DNA of 64,000 nucleotides from NCBI RefSeq assembly GCF_011075055.1, contig NC_058155.1:8031537-8095536 (forward strand), given 5' to 3'. Source of the DNA: Mangifera indica (taxonomy: Eukaryota > Streptophyta > Magnoliopsida > Sapindales > Anacardiaceae). Of the stretch, positions 26,835 to 38,499 are shown one piece after another. Position numbers and translations under genes: made by a program. The notes beneath the pieces were generated by a model. That model was not told where the DNA came from, searched no databases, and saw nothing but the letters and a program-made list of their open reading frames with translations. Every line of letters starts with the position of its first letter. Position 1 is the stretch's first letter.

Positions 26835-28861
26835 TTAATCTGCCCGAGATTGACCAGCTCGAGATGAAAGGATGATCCCCACAATGAGTCCATATAGAGC
26901 AAGGGCTTCAGCAAAAATGAGGATGAGAATCATACCCACAAACAGCTTAGGCTGCTGTGCATTAGCCCTGAAAAAACCCCAACAAGAATTCAAGAGATTC
27001 TCATCAGTACAATAAAAGCATTTCAACTTAATTCAAATTAAAGAGCCGACAACCAAAACAGCAATCCAATAACTTGCACACAATTAAGAAGGAACTGATA
27101 TCTAAAAGCAGATAACGAAATTTTATTCAAAAAAGAAAAAGAAAAATCAGGTCAAACACCTACAGGATTTAAAGTCCCAAAGTTAACAAAAAAATGTAAT
27201 GTTTTAACAATGTATATCCTATAAAAAGTTCAACATCACTGTTATTTAAGACAAGTCTAAAGGACTTAAGAAACCAACAACCAAACAAAAAAAAAAAAGC
27301 AATGATGGATGTGTGAAAAAATTAGCATAGCAATCAAGATGTCACCATAACAAGACAAGGATTCATCAAGTTATATTTTGGAAAGAGATGGGCAACTAAG
27401 GAAGTGATGGATCCTAGCAAATTTATTGTGTTTCCTACGATAAAAGCAGCATGAAGACAATCAACATCAGGTGTTTGAATCTACCATCAATTTCATGTAA
27501 AATTTTGTAAAACAACATCCAAGAAAGTATGAACTTATTCTCCTCAATCCCACAGACAGCCTTACATTCAAGAAAGTACAAGTTGAACCACTTACCAGCA
27601 GGAAATTAAAATAATTTCCCTTTAACCTCATCTACTAATATACTCGATTCCACTTATGTGAATAATTTCATCCCAATAAAGGTATGTTTCAAATTTTCAA
27701 TCACCTTAAACACATACAAACTGGATTAGTCTGGATCTAACTGTGGAAAGACTACCCTACAGAAAGGTTTCTGAATAATGTCATAAGCTTACAAGGGAAG
27801 TATGACTTAATTTAGCTGGGGATATCTAACCATCAAAATTTTAGGCAAAGGTTGGCAAATCTTGAACCAATGGATTTGCTTGTATATCAGCCAAATCTCA
27901 GGGATAATTATTAAAATCATTTTGTATTGTTGTGCTTCATCCAAGCCAAGAAACAATCAAAATTTTGGATTGCTATTAACTCATAACTCATAAACAGAAC
28001 ATCTTGTTTAAAAAGATAGCCCGATTAAAAAAAAAAAAAACCACAAGCAATCCAACGATGCATTACCTAACTCCAGCATCACCAACAATGCCAATGGCCA
28101 TCCCAGCAGATAAGCCAGCAAGCCCACAAGCCAGGCCTGATGACAAATGGGCATAGCCATCAAACAGATAATAAGATTTTGCTTTGGGGTTAATTCCCGT
28201 ACTAATAATAACAGCTATAATCAACCCGTAAATCCCCAATACTCCAGCCATAACCACTGGAACAATTGATTTCATAACAAGCTCAGGCCTCATCACTCCC
28301 ATTGATGCCACTCCAACCCCACTCTTCGCAGTCCCATATGCAGCGCCCATGCCTATTAAAACCATCCAACAGTCAACAATCAACAAAAAACAATTCAAAA
28401 CTTACCATTGGTATGAATTCTTAGAGGAAAAAAATTATATATTCATAAAAAATTTTATCCACAATAAACGATTTCCAACACAATAAATCTTACAGGCATT
28501 ACCATGTTTCCATTAAAATAAATAAATAAATAATAACTAACATAACCTTTGTCCTTAACTTTACATAAATAAATGGAACCGACTTTTTTTTTTTCCTTAT
28601 TAATAATTTTTTGTCATATGCATCAATAATAAATAATAAATACACATTAATTTTTTTTAATTGGTTAAAAGCAACTGTTAATTCTATTTCTTTTGTCGTC
28701 TTTTTAAGAAGAAACAAACTATCTTCATGACAACTATGATCCTGCAATCTATGATGCGAAGACAAAGTGTAAGAGCAATTACAAGAGAAGACGAGAGCGG
28801 CGGCAGCTCCAAGGAAGCCGAAGAAGGGAGCAGTTTCGTCGCCGCTGAAAGTCGATGACAT
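26835..28861 (-). CDS. VHA-c: V-type proton ATPase 16 kDa proteolipid subunit c
   Basis: Three exons: 28861-28783, 28352-28067 and 26967-26835, totalling 498 nt and 165 aa, the normal length for plant VHA-c. All introns are GT-AG. The protein is the c-ring subunit of the V0 sector, with four membrane helices, and carries protons across the tonoplast and other endomembranes. Visible features: start [18 protein letters not shown], the helix 1-2 block [20 protein letters not shown], helix 3 in [20 protein letters not shown], and the essential proton-binding Glu at about residue 142 in [12 protein letters not shown] of helix 4. The end [14 protein letters not shown] is typical. Plants have several nearly identical copies, so the number suffix cannot be assigned. 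Intact. Confidence 0.96.
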
Positions 28862-29714
28862 GGTGATGATTGTATTTGCTTGCTTGGTTACGGAGATCCG
28901 ATTAGCTGGCAGCCGGTATCGGTAATTCGTCGATCAGACGGTGTTCTGCTCCAGAATTGCGTATAATTTTTAATTTTTCAACTTTATTTCAGTTTCGATA
29001 GGTGAAAACAATGAGAATATGAGATCGGGGACTTGGGGTGGGTGATTAATAATTGGAGATTTAGATGGCTCCCGGGAGTTTATGGATATGTGATTTTACG
29101 AAAGTATCCTTTAAAGTGCTAGATGAATAACTGGCGCGACATGCTAGATCTGATACTTGAGTCTATGACTTGGCAATTTGAGATTAGAGGGGCAGGCTTT
29201 ATTATTATTATTTTTTGGGGGTAAACTTTAGAGTTTCATTTTTTTGGGTGTAAATTTTAGATTTTCAAATTTATTCAAATTAATTATATGGTTGTTAATT
29301 TTATTACTTTAATAATATATTTTATTATTTATATTCTAAAATATTTTATTAATTTTTTATTACCAATAGAAGTGATAATATGGTGATATAATATGAATAC
29401 TATTACATCTTAAGTATTAAAATATTATCAAGTTAATCTTGATTTGGTTACCTTTTTAGCTTTATTCATTAATTTTTTAGACAAAAATATCCTCATTTTA
29501 AATTAATATAATAAATAATATTTTAAATAATTATATCTAAAAATATTTAAATAAAATAATGTTTTAATAGTTTATATATATTATTAAATATAATAATCAT
29601 TTATATATCAATTTTATTAAAATAATAATATTTTAAATAATTTATTTTACGATAATATAAATTATCCTTATTCAAACCCGCCTTTAAATTTTTTCTTTGT
29701 ATCCTTTTTTTAAG
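28862..29714. other. Upstream region of the V-ATPase gene and AT-rich spacer
   Basis: 28862-29050 should hold the promoter and 5' UTR of the minus-strand V-ATPase gene. 29270-29690 is very AT-rich and resembles decayed MITE sequence elsewhere (ttttaaataattatatctaa). No gene seen. Confidence 0.4.
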
Positions 29715-29722
29715 ATAATGAT

Positions 29723-30026
29723 TAGGGTTGGATTCGAACTGATCCAACTCTAGCTCGAACTCGGCTAGGTCGAATTTGAAATGAGTCGGCCTTAGCCGAG
29801 CTCGGTTAAGCTCGAGCTCGAGGTGTTTATTAGATTTTATAATTAAAACTTTCGATACAAAATGATATCGTTTTGATCAATATGTATTAAAACGACGTCG
29901 TTTTAATAACGAAAAATGAATCGAATAGAATTCAAACTTAGTTTTTATGAGTTCGAACTTAAATTTGAGTCAAGTATATATGAACCACACTGAACTTGAG
30001 CTTATCTCGGCGCAAATCCAACCCTA
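29723..30026. mobile_element. hAT-type MITE, 304 bp
   Basis: Perfect 8-bp duplication ataatgat at 29715-29722 and 30027-30034. Ends tagggttggatt and aatccaaccta-like inverse (aatccaaccc then ta) are inverted repeats. The interior carries repeated cgagctcg/gagctcgag motifs and aacgacgtcgtt. The 8-bp duplication points to the hAT superfamily. Non-coding. Confidence 0.85.
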
Positions 30027-30215
30027 ATAATGATGAAAGAGTGTTGTACGAATGAATCCGCTGTAGAATAGGGGAAAGTAGAAGGTGAACTTCACGAGGG
30101 GTTTCAAAGTTTGCCGACATCATCATGAGCCGCATACTTGGGCCCTTTGTGCTGCTTTGGTATACCCGTTGAGCCCAGAGCCAACTTTCTGATATGAAAA
30201 TCTTTAAATAAAGAA

Positions 30216-30983
30216 GGCCGAAAGACTTGCTCCAGTTGAAATCTGAAAATGTTATTTTTCCCATTTTAAAAAAATTCAAATATTTATTTATAAATAAAAT
30301 TTTATTTATTTTAATAATATTATTAAAAATATTTTTAATTTATTATATCTCTTATTTAGGTTTTAAAAATTAATAAATTTATTCTTTTTAAAAAAAATTT
30401 TAATTTAAAAAAATCACAATTTTCTTTCATCAAAACTCACTATTTCTAATATTGACGATGTCCCTTTCCACTATAAACCATTGTAGATGTAGGTTCACAT
30501 TTTCTTAGCCTAAAAATCATCATCTAGACGATTGTCTGGTTGCATCGACGTTCAAACAATTCATCTGGATGACGATACATTTAGATAATTCACTTGGATT
30601 TACCAAATCTAAACGAAAATAATATGGACGACAGTTTTTAGCGTAAAAAAATGTGAACCGGCACTGACAATAGTTTAGGGTGGAAAGAGGATATCATCGA
30701 TGTAGAAAATGGTGAAAAAAAACTTAGGTTTTAAGGGAAAATATGATTTTTTAAAATTGAAATTTTTTTTGAAAGAAATGAATTTATTAATTTTTAAAAC
30801 TTGAGAAAAAAATATAAAAAATTATGTATACTTAATAATATTATTAAAAATATTAATTTTACTTTTAACTCTAACTAAAATTTTTAACATAATTTAATTT
30901 ATAAGTAAGTATTTGAATTAAAAAAATAGAGAGTAAAATTTTGAAATTATACTAAACCTTGGGTGGGGAACAGGGTTCGTCGG
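30216..30983. mobile_element. GGCC-type MULE MITE, eroded
   Basis: Left end ggccgaaagacttgctcc; the right end is a diverged inverse (accttgggtggggaacaggg). The centre has the TCGTC/GACGA core with caaacaattcatctggatga. A target duplication could not be confirmed, so the right boundary is approximate. Confidence 0.6.
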
Positions 30984-31238
30984 AAGAGTGACGTGAAATT
31001 AGATTATTTAGAAAAGGTCGGCTGTGCTTTCCTGGCGAAATTCCTGGAAGTAAAAGGGATTGCGAATCCATGTCATTTCCAACTGCACTATTGACTTTAA
31101 GCCTCCGCTGCAATTCAATGAAATTACTTACAACTGCAGATTTGTTCAATATAAAACTTAATTGACAATTTCATATGACATAGACATTTAAAAATCTCAT
31201 ACAAAAACTCTGTTCATTTTACTTTAATTTTTATAAAA

Positions 31239-32033
31239 GGCCAAATCATTATGTCCATCCTAGGGTTTGATGGATTATCATATTTCTACCAATTAAGTTT
31301 AAAAAGACAATTTCTCAGCCATCTGTCAAAAACAATTGTTGATTTTAAGAGTCAAAGAACATTTACGTTATTTTTTCAAATATTATAATATAAGTGTATT
31401 ATGGGGTGTTAATGTTATTTTTCAAAGATTTACAAAGGGTAAATATATGTTTTCCTTGTCTTATTTAGAAAATTATAATTTTTATCATATATATTTTGAA
31501 AATATAATGTAACTTTAATAGTTTACAATGTGATATTTACATCCTATATTTATTGTTTATTTTTTGATAGAATTGTTAATTTTGAAACTATTGAAAGATA
31601 ATTTGAATATTTAAAAATTTCAAAAAAACCTTAAATTTTTTTCAAATTTTCAACCCCCTTAAAATTTCATTACCACTTTAATATTTTCAAAAGTTTATTT
31701 ACCCTTTAATATTTTCAAAAATTATATTTACCTCAAAATATATAATTAAACTTCATTAATACTCCTATCTATATCTGTATCAATAAATTTTAATTAAAAT
31801 TAATATAAATTAAAGTATAAAATTATTTAATAAAATTTTGAGAGTAAAGTGTTGTTTAGTTTGAGGGATTTTTGTTGCTTCAGTGATTTCATAAAAAAGT
31901 TTAAAGAATTTGTTAAACCATACTTTACGGGTGAGAATTTGACATTTCATCAAACCTTGGATGGAAAATTCAAATTTAATGGATAGAATTTTGTCTTTCA
32001 ACAAACCTTAGGTGGGACATAGTGATTTTCACA
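31239..32033. mobile_element. MULE-type MITE, subfamily B copy 3, 795 bp
   Basis: Left end ggccaaatcattatgtccat and a diverged inverse at the right (gggacatagtgattttcaca). Flanks tttataaaa (31230-31238) and tctataaaa (32034-32042) agree at 8 of 9. The interior matches copies 1 and 2. It ends about 180 bases before the BTB gene start. Confidence 0.65.
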
Positions 32034-32211
32034 TCTATAAAAATATCGCTTGATAAAAGAATATCCTCGTCAAGGGTGAAAAAAAAGTAAACTCCTCTGC
32101 TTTGGCAGACATGTCTCATGGCAAGATGAAACTGCTTTTACTTGAATAGTGCGTCAAACAACTTCAACACCAAGTTCTCTTCCTTGCAGTTGCAGAAAAA
32201 CTGATAAACCA

Positions 32212-33877
32212 ATGGCGGATTCTCGAGTGGAGACAATCTCACGATTAGCACAATGGAGAATTGAAAACTTCGGACCTTGCTCTTACAAAAAATCCGATCC
32301 TTTCAAGGTCGGACTCTGGAACTGGTAAGTTCTTCAGCATGGTAACATATCATATTTTGGCTTCTTTTTTTGAGTTTTTAAGCTGTTTCGCTTTCTGGGT
32401 TCGTTTGATTTGTTGAATTTTGGCTTTGAATAGGCACTTGTCCGTGGAGAAAAACCGCTATCTGTATATACGTTTATATCCAGAACCATCTCGTGTGTCG
32501 AAAGAACAACCTCCAATTGCTAGCTTCGTTCTTCGAGTTTCTATTGCTGGCGCCAACCGCAAACCTTACATCTCTCCAGGTTTGTTTATCTATAGATTGT
32601 TGCTGTGCCTGGATGGCTGGATGTCTATCCAATTAGAAGGAACTGAATTTAGCATAAAACAGAGGAGTTCTTGAAAGCCATCACGTTTGATTATATATAT
32701 ATGTTTTTATTCTGATCTTAACTGATTTTCTGTTTAGATCATAGACCCTTCATGTTTTGCGAATATCTAAATTGATTTCCTTTAAATTGTTTCCCTTTTT
32801 GGATGAGGGTTTTGGGGTTTGGATGTGTGTGTTTAGTTTCTGTGATTAAGGCAGTATCACAAATTGAAGTTTGATGAAAGTTTTAATCTGATATATGGCA
32901 AGTTAATTTGATATTTGCAGATTTAGCATTTTGTTTTGGTTGGCGTATCATTTGTATACTTAATTGTGTACATTAATGTGTACACATAACATTACTCATT
33001 TTGGTTTTATGTTGCAGTTCATGAGAGATTGCTTCGGACATGTGAAGACTTTGTCTGGCCTGTTGATACTACCTTCCAGGGTCGCTTCATCATCGACGTT
33101 GAATTTCTGGACCTGAAAGTCTGCCCCTTGAATGTAAGTTCCTATAAAGTCAGTCTACAGCTGGTGATTTTGGTGTATATAAATTCATGCTAGTAATTAT
33201 GCGTTACTGAGTTATGCTATTGAATAACCAGAATGCTTCTGTTGATTCTTATTTTTTATGTTGAAACTTAGAGTGCGATCCCGTGTTCTATATGGCCCTG
33301 TGACGGATTGATGCAATCTGTTTCGTCCCAGAGCTCCCTTCAAAGCCTCTCACGCATGCTTGACGAAGGGATCCATGCAGATGTTGTCATCCATGCTGCT
33401 GATGGCACTCTGAAAGCTCACAAGGCGGTTCTGGCTGCGAGCTCTCCTGTTTTCCAGAGCATGTTCCATCACAATCTTAAGGAAAAAGAATCTTCCATGA
33501 TTAACATAGAGGACATGTCGCTAGAATCTTGCATGGCCCTTCTTAGTTACCTGTATGGAACCATTAAACAACAGGATTTCTGGAAGCACAGGCTGGCACT
33601 GCTGGCGGCAGCTAACAAATATGACATTGCAGACTTGAAAGATGCCTGTGAGGATAGTCTTTTGGAAGACATCAACTCAGCGAATGTCCTCGAGAGGCTG
33701 CAGGAAGCCTGGCTGTACCAGTTGAACAAGCTGAAGAAAGGATGCTTGACGTATTTATTTGATTTTGGCAAGATATATGACATCAGAGAAGAAATCAGTA
33801 ATTTCTTCAGCCAAGCTGATCGTGAATTGTTGCTGGAGATGTTCCAGGAAGTGCTTACAGTTTGGAAACCGTTATAA
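32212..33877 (+). CDS. BTB/POZ domain protein (At1g21780 type)
   Basis: Four exons: 32212-32324, 32434-32579, 33018-33133 and 33272-33877, totalling 981 nt and 326 aa. The Arabidopsis At1g21780 product is, as I recall, the same length. All introns are GT-AG. The N-terminal half (ETISRLAQWRIENFGPCSY, then KVGLWNW and FVLRVSIAGANRKP) is a MATH-like domain. The BTB domain begins at about residue 157 (DEGIHADVVIHAADG, AHKAVLAASSPVF, LLSYLYGTI, ALLAAANKYDI) and is followed by a BACK-like tail. Such proteins act as substrate adaptors of CUL3 ubiquitin ligases in the cytosol and nucleus. The start codon lies shortly after a 5' leader and no lesion is seen. Confidence 0.93.
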
Positions 33878-34800
33878 TTTGCAGGGTAGGTTCTGTCATT
33901 TTGGATTTGGTTTCAGCTTAAGTGTTTGTATAGAACAGTGAAGCCCTCTTAACTAGGTATGTAATGAGACTGTAGTTGTTTAACTGTGAGATTTTGAGTA
34001 TTGTAAATGATGTAAAAATTTCTTCTGGACTCGACAATTGTGTGGTATGGAATATATATGAATATTTAGCTATGTTGTTTATAAGAACCACAATGAGCAT
34101 AGACTTGAGGCTGAAGTTTAGAATTCTTTAATATGTTAAGGTTGCTGCCAAAACATATCTTTCTTCTACATTTGTTGATGGCCTCTGTGTAATTATTATT
34201 AGGAAATTCAATTTAATAAAACTATATCCATACATTTTTTAGTATAGAATTGAGTATATGGTAATGTTATGTGCACATTTAAACTCCTCCTGGGTTACTT
34301 GGCGTGTCCCAACTAATGTCCCACCCAGGCCCTCATCCATTGGTGCCTTCAAGATGTGGAGAACCTCCTTCGGGTTCCTTGCTATTTGTCGTCCACACTT
34401 TTTCAAAATATGCCTCTAGTTGACTTTAATATAGTTATCCGTATTTTACGATACAAAATATGTATTTTATGATATGATATGATATAGGTATAAAATAACA
34501 CGTATTATGAGATATATTGAATTAATATAATACAATGGACGTACCGTACGATATAATATATATTACAGATACAGGTCGATATACTTTAAAGAAAATGATA
34601 ATGTAGTATAAGTGCATACAAAATTTTAAATTTTTAAAGGTGTTTATGATATTTTTCAAATTGATGACATGTCAATTAGATTTTTTTTATTATTTCATTA
34701 AGATTTTATTATTTTATGTTTTAAAAGTTATATAATAAGATATCATATGAAAAATTAGATTTTCGATATACGATTTGAATACCATAGACTCTACTGCACC
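33878..34800. other. 3' flank of the BTB gene and family C repeat copy 3
   Basis: 33878-34220 probably holds the 3' UTR. 34430-34800 is a copy of the tacgata/atatcgtat repeat family, mostly in reverse orientation to the copy at 4115 (gacatgtcaatt here, aattgacatgtt there). Confidence 0.4.
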
Positions 34801-35425
34801 TAGTAGTCAAGAATTGCCTTCTGCTTCTAGACCAGCGCCCCTGAGGCTTTTCCCCACTTCTCTGGGCTCTCCGATTGTCCCTCCTTCTGATTTGCCATTG
34901 CCTAGTGGTTTCTAGTCTTCAGGGTTTAATGTCATCTCCAGGTGCTGGACCAAGTTTTGAGTTGTTTTCCCCTTCAAGGGGCTTTCGGGACTGGCTCCCT
35001 TCTTCTGCATCACTCAATGCAATGAGTAATTGACCGCCATCATTTGGTGGATCCCGATTTGCTCCAGCTTGCAATGCTCCACAACGACCTGTTGTACCTC
35101 CAACAATATTGGAATCAACTCAGACCATTCAGCCACCGAACATTGATTCCAGGGGTTCCTCTAGCAGGTACAGTTAGAAAATTCAGAATAGCGTTAATCT
35201 TTAATGAGTTAAGTTTTGGTTTGAGCATGTCAGCATTTATTTTCTTCTCATTCTAATTGATAATCTGGATTTGGGATCCTATGAATTGTTTTCGGTGGCT
35301 GTGTCTCCTCAAGTTCCTGGTGCTGCCAGGAATGTTTGGAATGCCTCCACCACCACCACCACCACCAAGTCAATCGACTACTGTATCATCTACCTTGGGC
35401 GAAGCCGGAACTCCCTCGGAAGGAT
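34795..35425 (+). pseudogene. Relic of a proline-rich coding sequence
   Basis: Unusually GC-rich for this region and codon-like, with disrupted frames: stretches read as SSQELPSASRPAP, PSFELFSPSRGFRDWL, and after an intron-like gap PPPPPPPSQSTTVSS with a run of CCA codons at 35348-35369. Stops and frameshifts interrupt it. The style resembles the proline-rich N terminus of Sec24-like COPII coat proteins, but this is a weak impression and the family is not established. Confidence 0.35.
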
Positions 35426-35641
35426 AATCAATGAGGCGTTGATCAAATATTTAGTACACATGGGTGATGCTTTTTTGTGTGCATCAGAAGAGATTTCATT
35501 GAATTCATCAATAATATCGTCATTTTCCATTTGATATTACTGGAAGTAAACTAGAAAATTATGATTTGCCTATAAAAATTCATATAATTTAACCAAATTT
35601 AGGTCCAGTTCATTGAGAAAGATCCCTCAAAACCCTGTTGA

Positions 35642-35749
<108 letters not shown>

Positions 35750-35897
35750 TGATTCTCATAAAAGAGACTATAAATCACAAAGTTTAAATCCTTTGTCATT
35801 CAAACTTCACCTTAAGGCGTTCCCAGTATAGCTTTCTCCATAGCCAAAACCTGTTGATGGGAGGTTATAAGCTTGGCTCTAACAAGGCAACTATAAT

Positions 35898-36527
35898 TCC
35901 ACGCCCAATTCCGATGGCCTCCCATCCTCTGATATTGCCTTGCCCAATTCTGTTTTCCGAATCAAAATTTATTTTTGCGATTGTCCTATATTGCCTCACC
36001 CTCCGAATTAAATGACGATAAGCGATCATCTACAGTTAAACCAATTTAGGTTCAATCGAATACAGTTTCTATCGGATCCAGAAGGTCCGAGATTCATATC
36101 CGAAAAGCTTTCTGCAATGGGACTGCCGCCAGATGTAATCGAATGAGGAATATCTCAAATTTTGAGAATCGCGAGAGAGACGGCGAAAAACGACGGTCCT
36201 CAAATTCTCACAATTAGGATCTTGCTTCGCGTTTCTCCTTCGATCACAGACTCTGAAATACAACAGGAGCCGTCCATGCGAGCTGTTCGAAGGCGTATTC
36301 CGGCCAGTAAAGAAGCGATTCAAAATTTGGAAAAAGTGAGCTTTCAAGCTATTTCAGAGCCAGCTAGGGTGTGCGCAATTTGTTCTGAAAATTTTTATGA
36401 AAATGATCACCTCAATAATATTGTGCAGATGCCTTGCGGCCATGTTTATCATGAAGGCTGCATTGTCCAGTGGCTGAAAATTAGTAAGGTGTGCCCCTTG
36501 TGTCGGTACTGGTTGCCGTGTTACTAG
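35898..36527 (+). pseudogene. RING-H2 gene duplicate, broken
   Basis: A nucleotide-level copy of the intact RING gene at 40480-41133: shared blocks include tcccatcctctgatatt and gatccagaaggtcc. The start codon equivalent is lost, the upstream third has indels, and an in-frame TGA lies at 36144-36146 where the intact copy has a Ser codon. After the TGA a 121-codon ORF (36162-36527) still holds a complete RING-H2 domain (CAICSENF, MPCGHVYHEGC, WLKISKVCPLC). The end differs from the intact copy. Whether the short ORF is translated is unknown. Confidence 0.82.
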
Positions 36528-36639
36528 AATTAGGGCAAGTTACAAGTTTCGTTTCGTGGTGCCGGAGAGGGGAGGGAGAGTGGCTGGGAGCGAGAGGGAA
36601 GGCGCGAGGGAGGGATAAGGGGTGTCACGAAATTTTTTA

Positions 36640-36913
36640 ATAAGTTGGGGGGTTTAGGAAAATTAAAAAAATGAGGGTTTACATAGATTTGATGAAAAAA
36701 CAAAAAAAACCATTTTTTAACCTGAAAAATATGAAATATTTTAAAATTTTAAAGTAATTTAAAATATAAATTTAAATAAAATTTTTAAATAATAATTTTA
36801 TCTTAAAAATAATAATAAAATTTAATAAATAAGTGATTATTTAAATTTTTAATAATTAACCAATAAAAAAATTATGTTTACTCCAAACCTAGGGTAAGGA
36901 GTAGTCCTTTGCC
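36640..36913. mobile_element. Right-hand remnant of a GGCC-type MULE
   Basis: Contains the subterminal block (aataattttatcttaaaaat) and the right end ctagggtaaggagtagtcct, ending in ttgcc. The left half is absent. A hAT element has inserted at its very end, duplicating cctttgcc. Confidence 0.6.
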
Positions 36914-37921
36914 TAGACCTGGCCACGGGCCGATTTGGCTAGTGAACCGAACCGAAATCGGCCCGGATAAACCTGAAACCAGAATCGGTAGACTCGAAAT
37001 CGGATTGAACCAGAACCAAAACCGTGGCTCTACGGTTCGGTTTCGGTTCATATAAATTAGAACCGTGGAATCGCCGGTTCACACCGGTTTATGAACCGGC
37101 TGTTTACTGTGCTAAACTGAAAAAAATTTGAAATTTTTATGAAATTTTTTTGATTTTTTTTTAATTTTATTTAAAAAGGCAACGATTCCCTGTGCAGGGA
37201 ACCGTTGCCTTTTGAAGGAAAAATTGCAGGGGGATCCCCTGCAATTTTCAGAGAAAATGCAGGGAACTTGGTCCCCTGCAATTTCTCTGAATCTCAATTC
37301 ACCCCCCCTATTTTTAATTTTTTTTCAAAAAAGTTTTTTTCTATATATACTTCTCCAAATTTCATTCTCTCAAATTTCAATCTTTCTACTCTCTCACTCA
37401 ATCCTTCAAACTCTCATTCTCATTCTTTAAACTCTTAATACTCTCTCAATCTTTCAATTCAATCAAATTTTCTTAAATTTAATTAAATTCTTTCTTAAAT
37501 TTTTATTAATTTCAATTTCAATTTTAATTTTTTTTATACAATTCATAATTAATTATAGAATTTATTTCTATAATTAATTTTATTTATTATTTATTTATTA
37601 TCTTTTATAATTAATCATATAATTTATTTATATAATTAATTTTATTTATTGTAATTAAGTCTAAGCCTTTATTTTAATTTTCAATTATTGTAATTAATAA
37701 TTTAAAAATTAAATCAAGATCATGTATTAGAATTGACTGTTCAATATCGGTTTCGAACCGAAACCGTCGGTTCCGAACCGGGGCCATGAACCGGAACCGG
37801 CGGTTCCGAACCGTGGACGAGCCGTCTTATTACGGTTTCGGTTCAGAATCCTTATATTTTCGAACCGTGAACCGACGGTTTCAAACCGAAACCGACGGTT
37901 CATGAACCGTGGCCAGGTCTA
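36914..37921. mobile_element. Non-autonomous hAT element, 1008 bp
   Basis: Perfect 8-bp duplication cctttgcc at 36906-36913 and 37922-37929. Ends tagacctggccacgg and ccgtggccaggtcta are exact inverted repeats. Subterminal regions are packed with gaaccg/cggttc repeats, the usual transposase-binding layout of hAT elements. The interior holds inverted repeats around gcaacgattccctgtgcagg and a TATA-like tctatatatac followed by a T/C-rich leader, suggesting a remnant of the transposase promoter. No transposase ORF, so it depends on a partner. Confidence 0.9.
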
Positions 37922-37929
37922 CCTTTGCC

Positions 37930-38120
37930 CTTTTGTAAATTAGTTCACACCATGTCAAAATCCCCAAAAATTTAGTAGGCTTTTATTTAAAGAGAATAAC
38001 CAAATTAATTTAATAGAATTTATTAATGATATTATCCCTCGAATGAGTTTGTTTTGTAATGTCTAGCACTCCCGACCATACATCACTAGATCTTTTTAGT
38101 TTAGTTGGTTAACCTATATA
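37930..38120. repeat. 3' flank of the RING duplicate, upstream copy
   Basis: The blocks aataaccaaattaatttaat, aatgtctagcactccc and accata recur at 41390-41540 behind the intact RING gene. This marks the duplicated unit continuing after the transposon insertions. Confidence 0.75.
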
Positions 38121-38499
38121 GTAAATATCCTACCAAAAATATAGTTGTAAAAATACAGTCGTAAGAATTTGGTTGAATAGAATATTTCAAATTAAAGTAT
38201 TTAATTAATCATTAGACTTAATATAACACTATATATAATCCATTTTCAAATTATAGTCACAATACTTTCAAACACAAGATTCAATTTCTATTTTACAAAA
38301 AAATAATAATAATAATAGGTAAAAATATTTAATAATAACAATGATAGGTGATTTATATGTAACATTTATCCTTTATAGTGGAGATTAAGTCATGTATATT
38401 CATAATCACTAATAACATAACACTTTAGAAGTAACTATTAATAAAGGAAACCCTAACCATTTTAGAATCATTTGCCCTAAGTGAAAAGAATTTCAAGTT

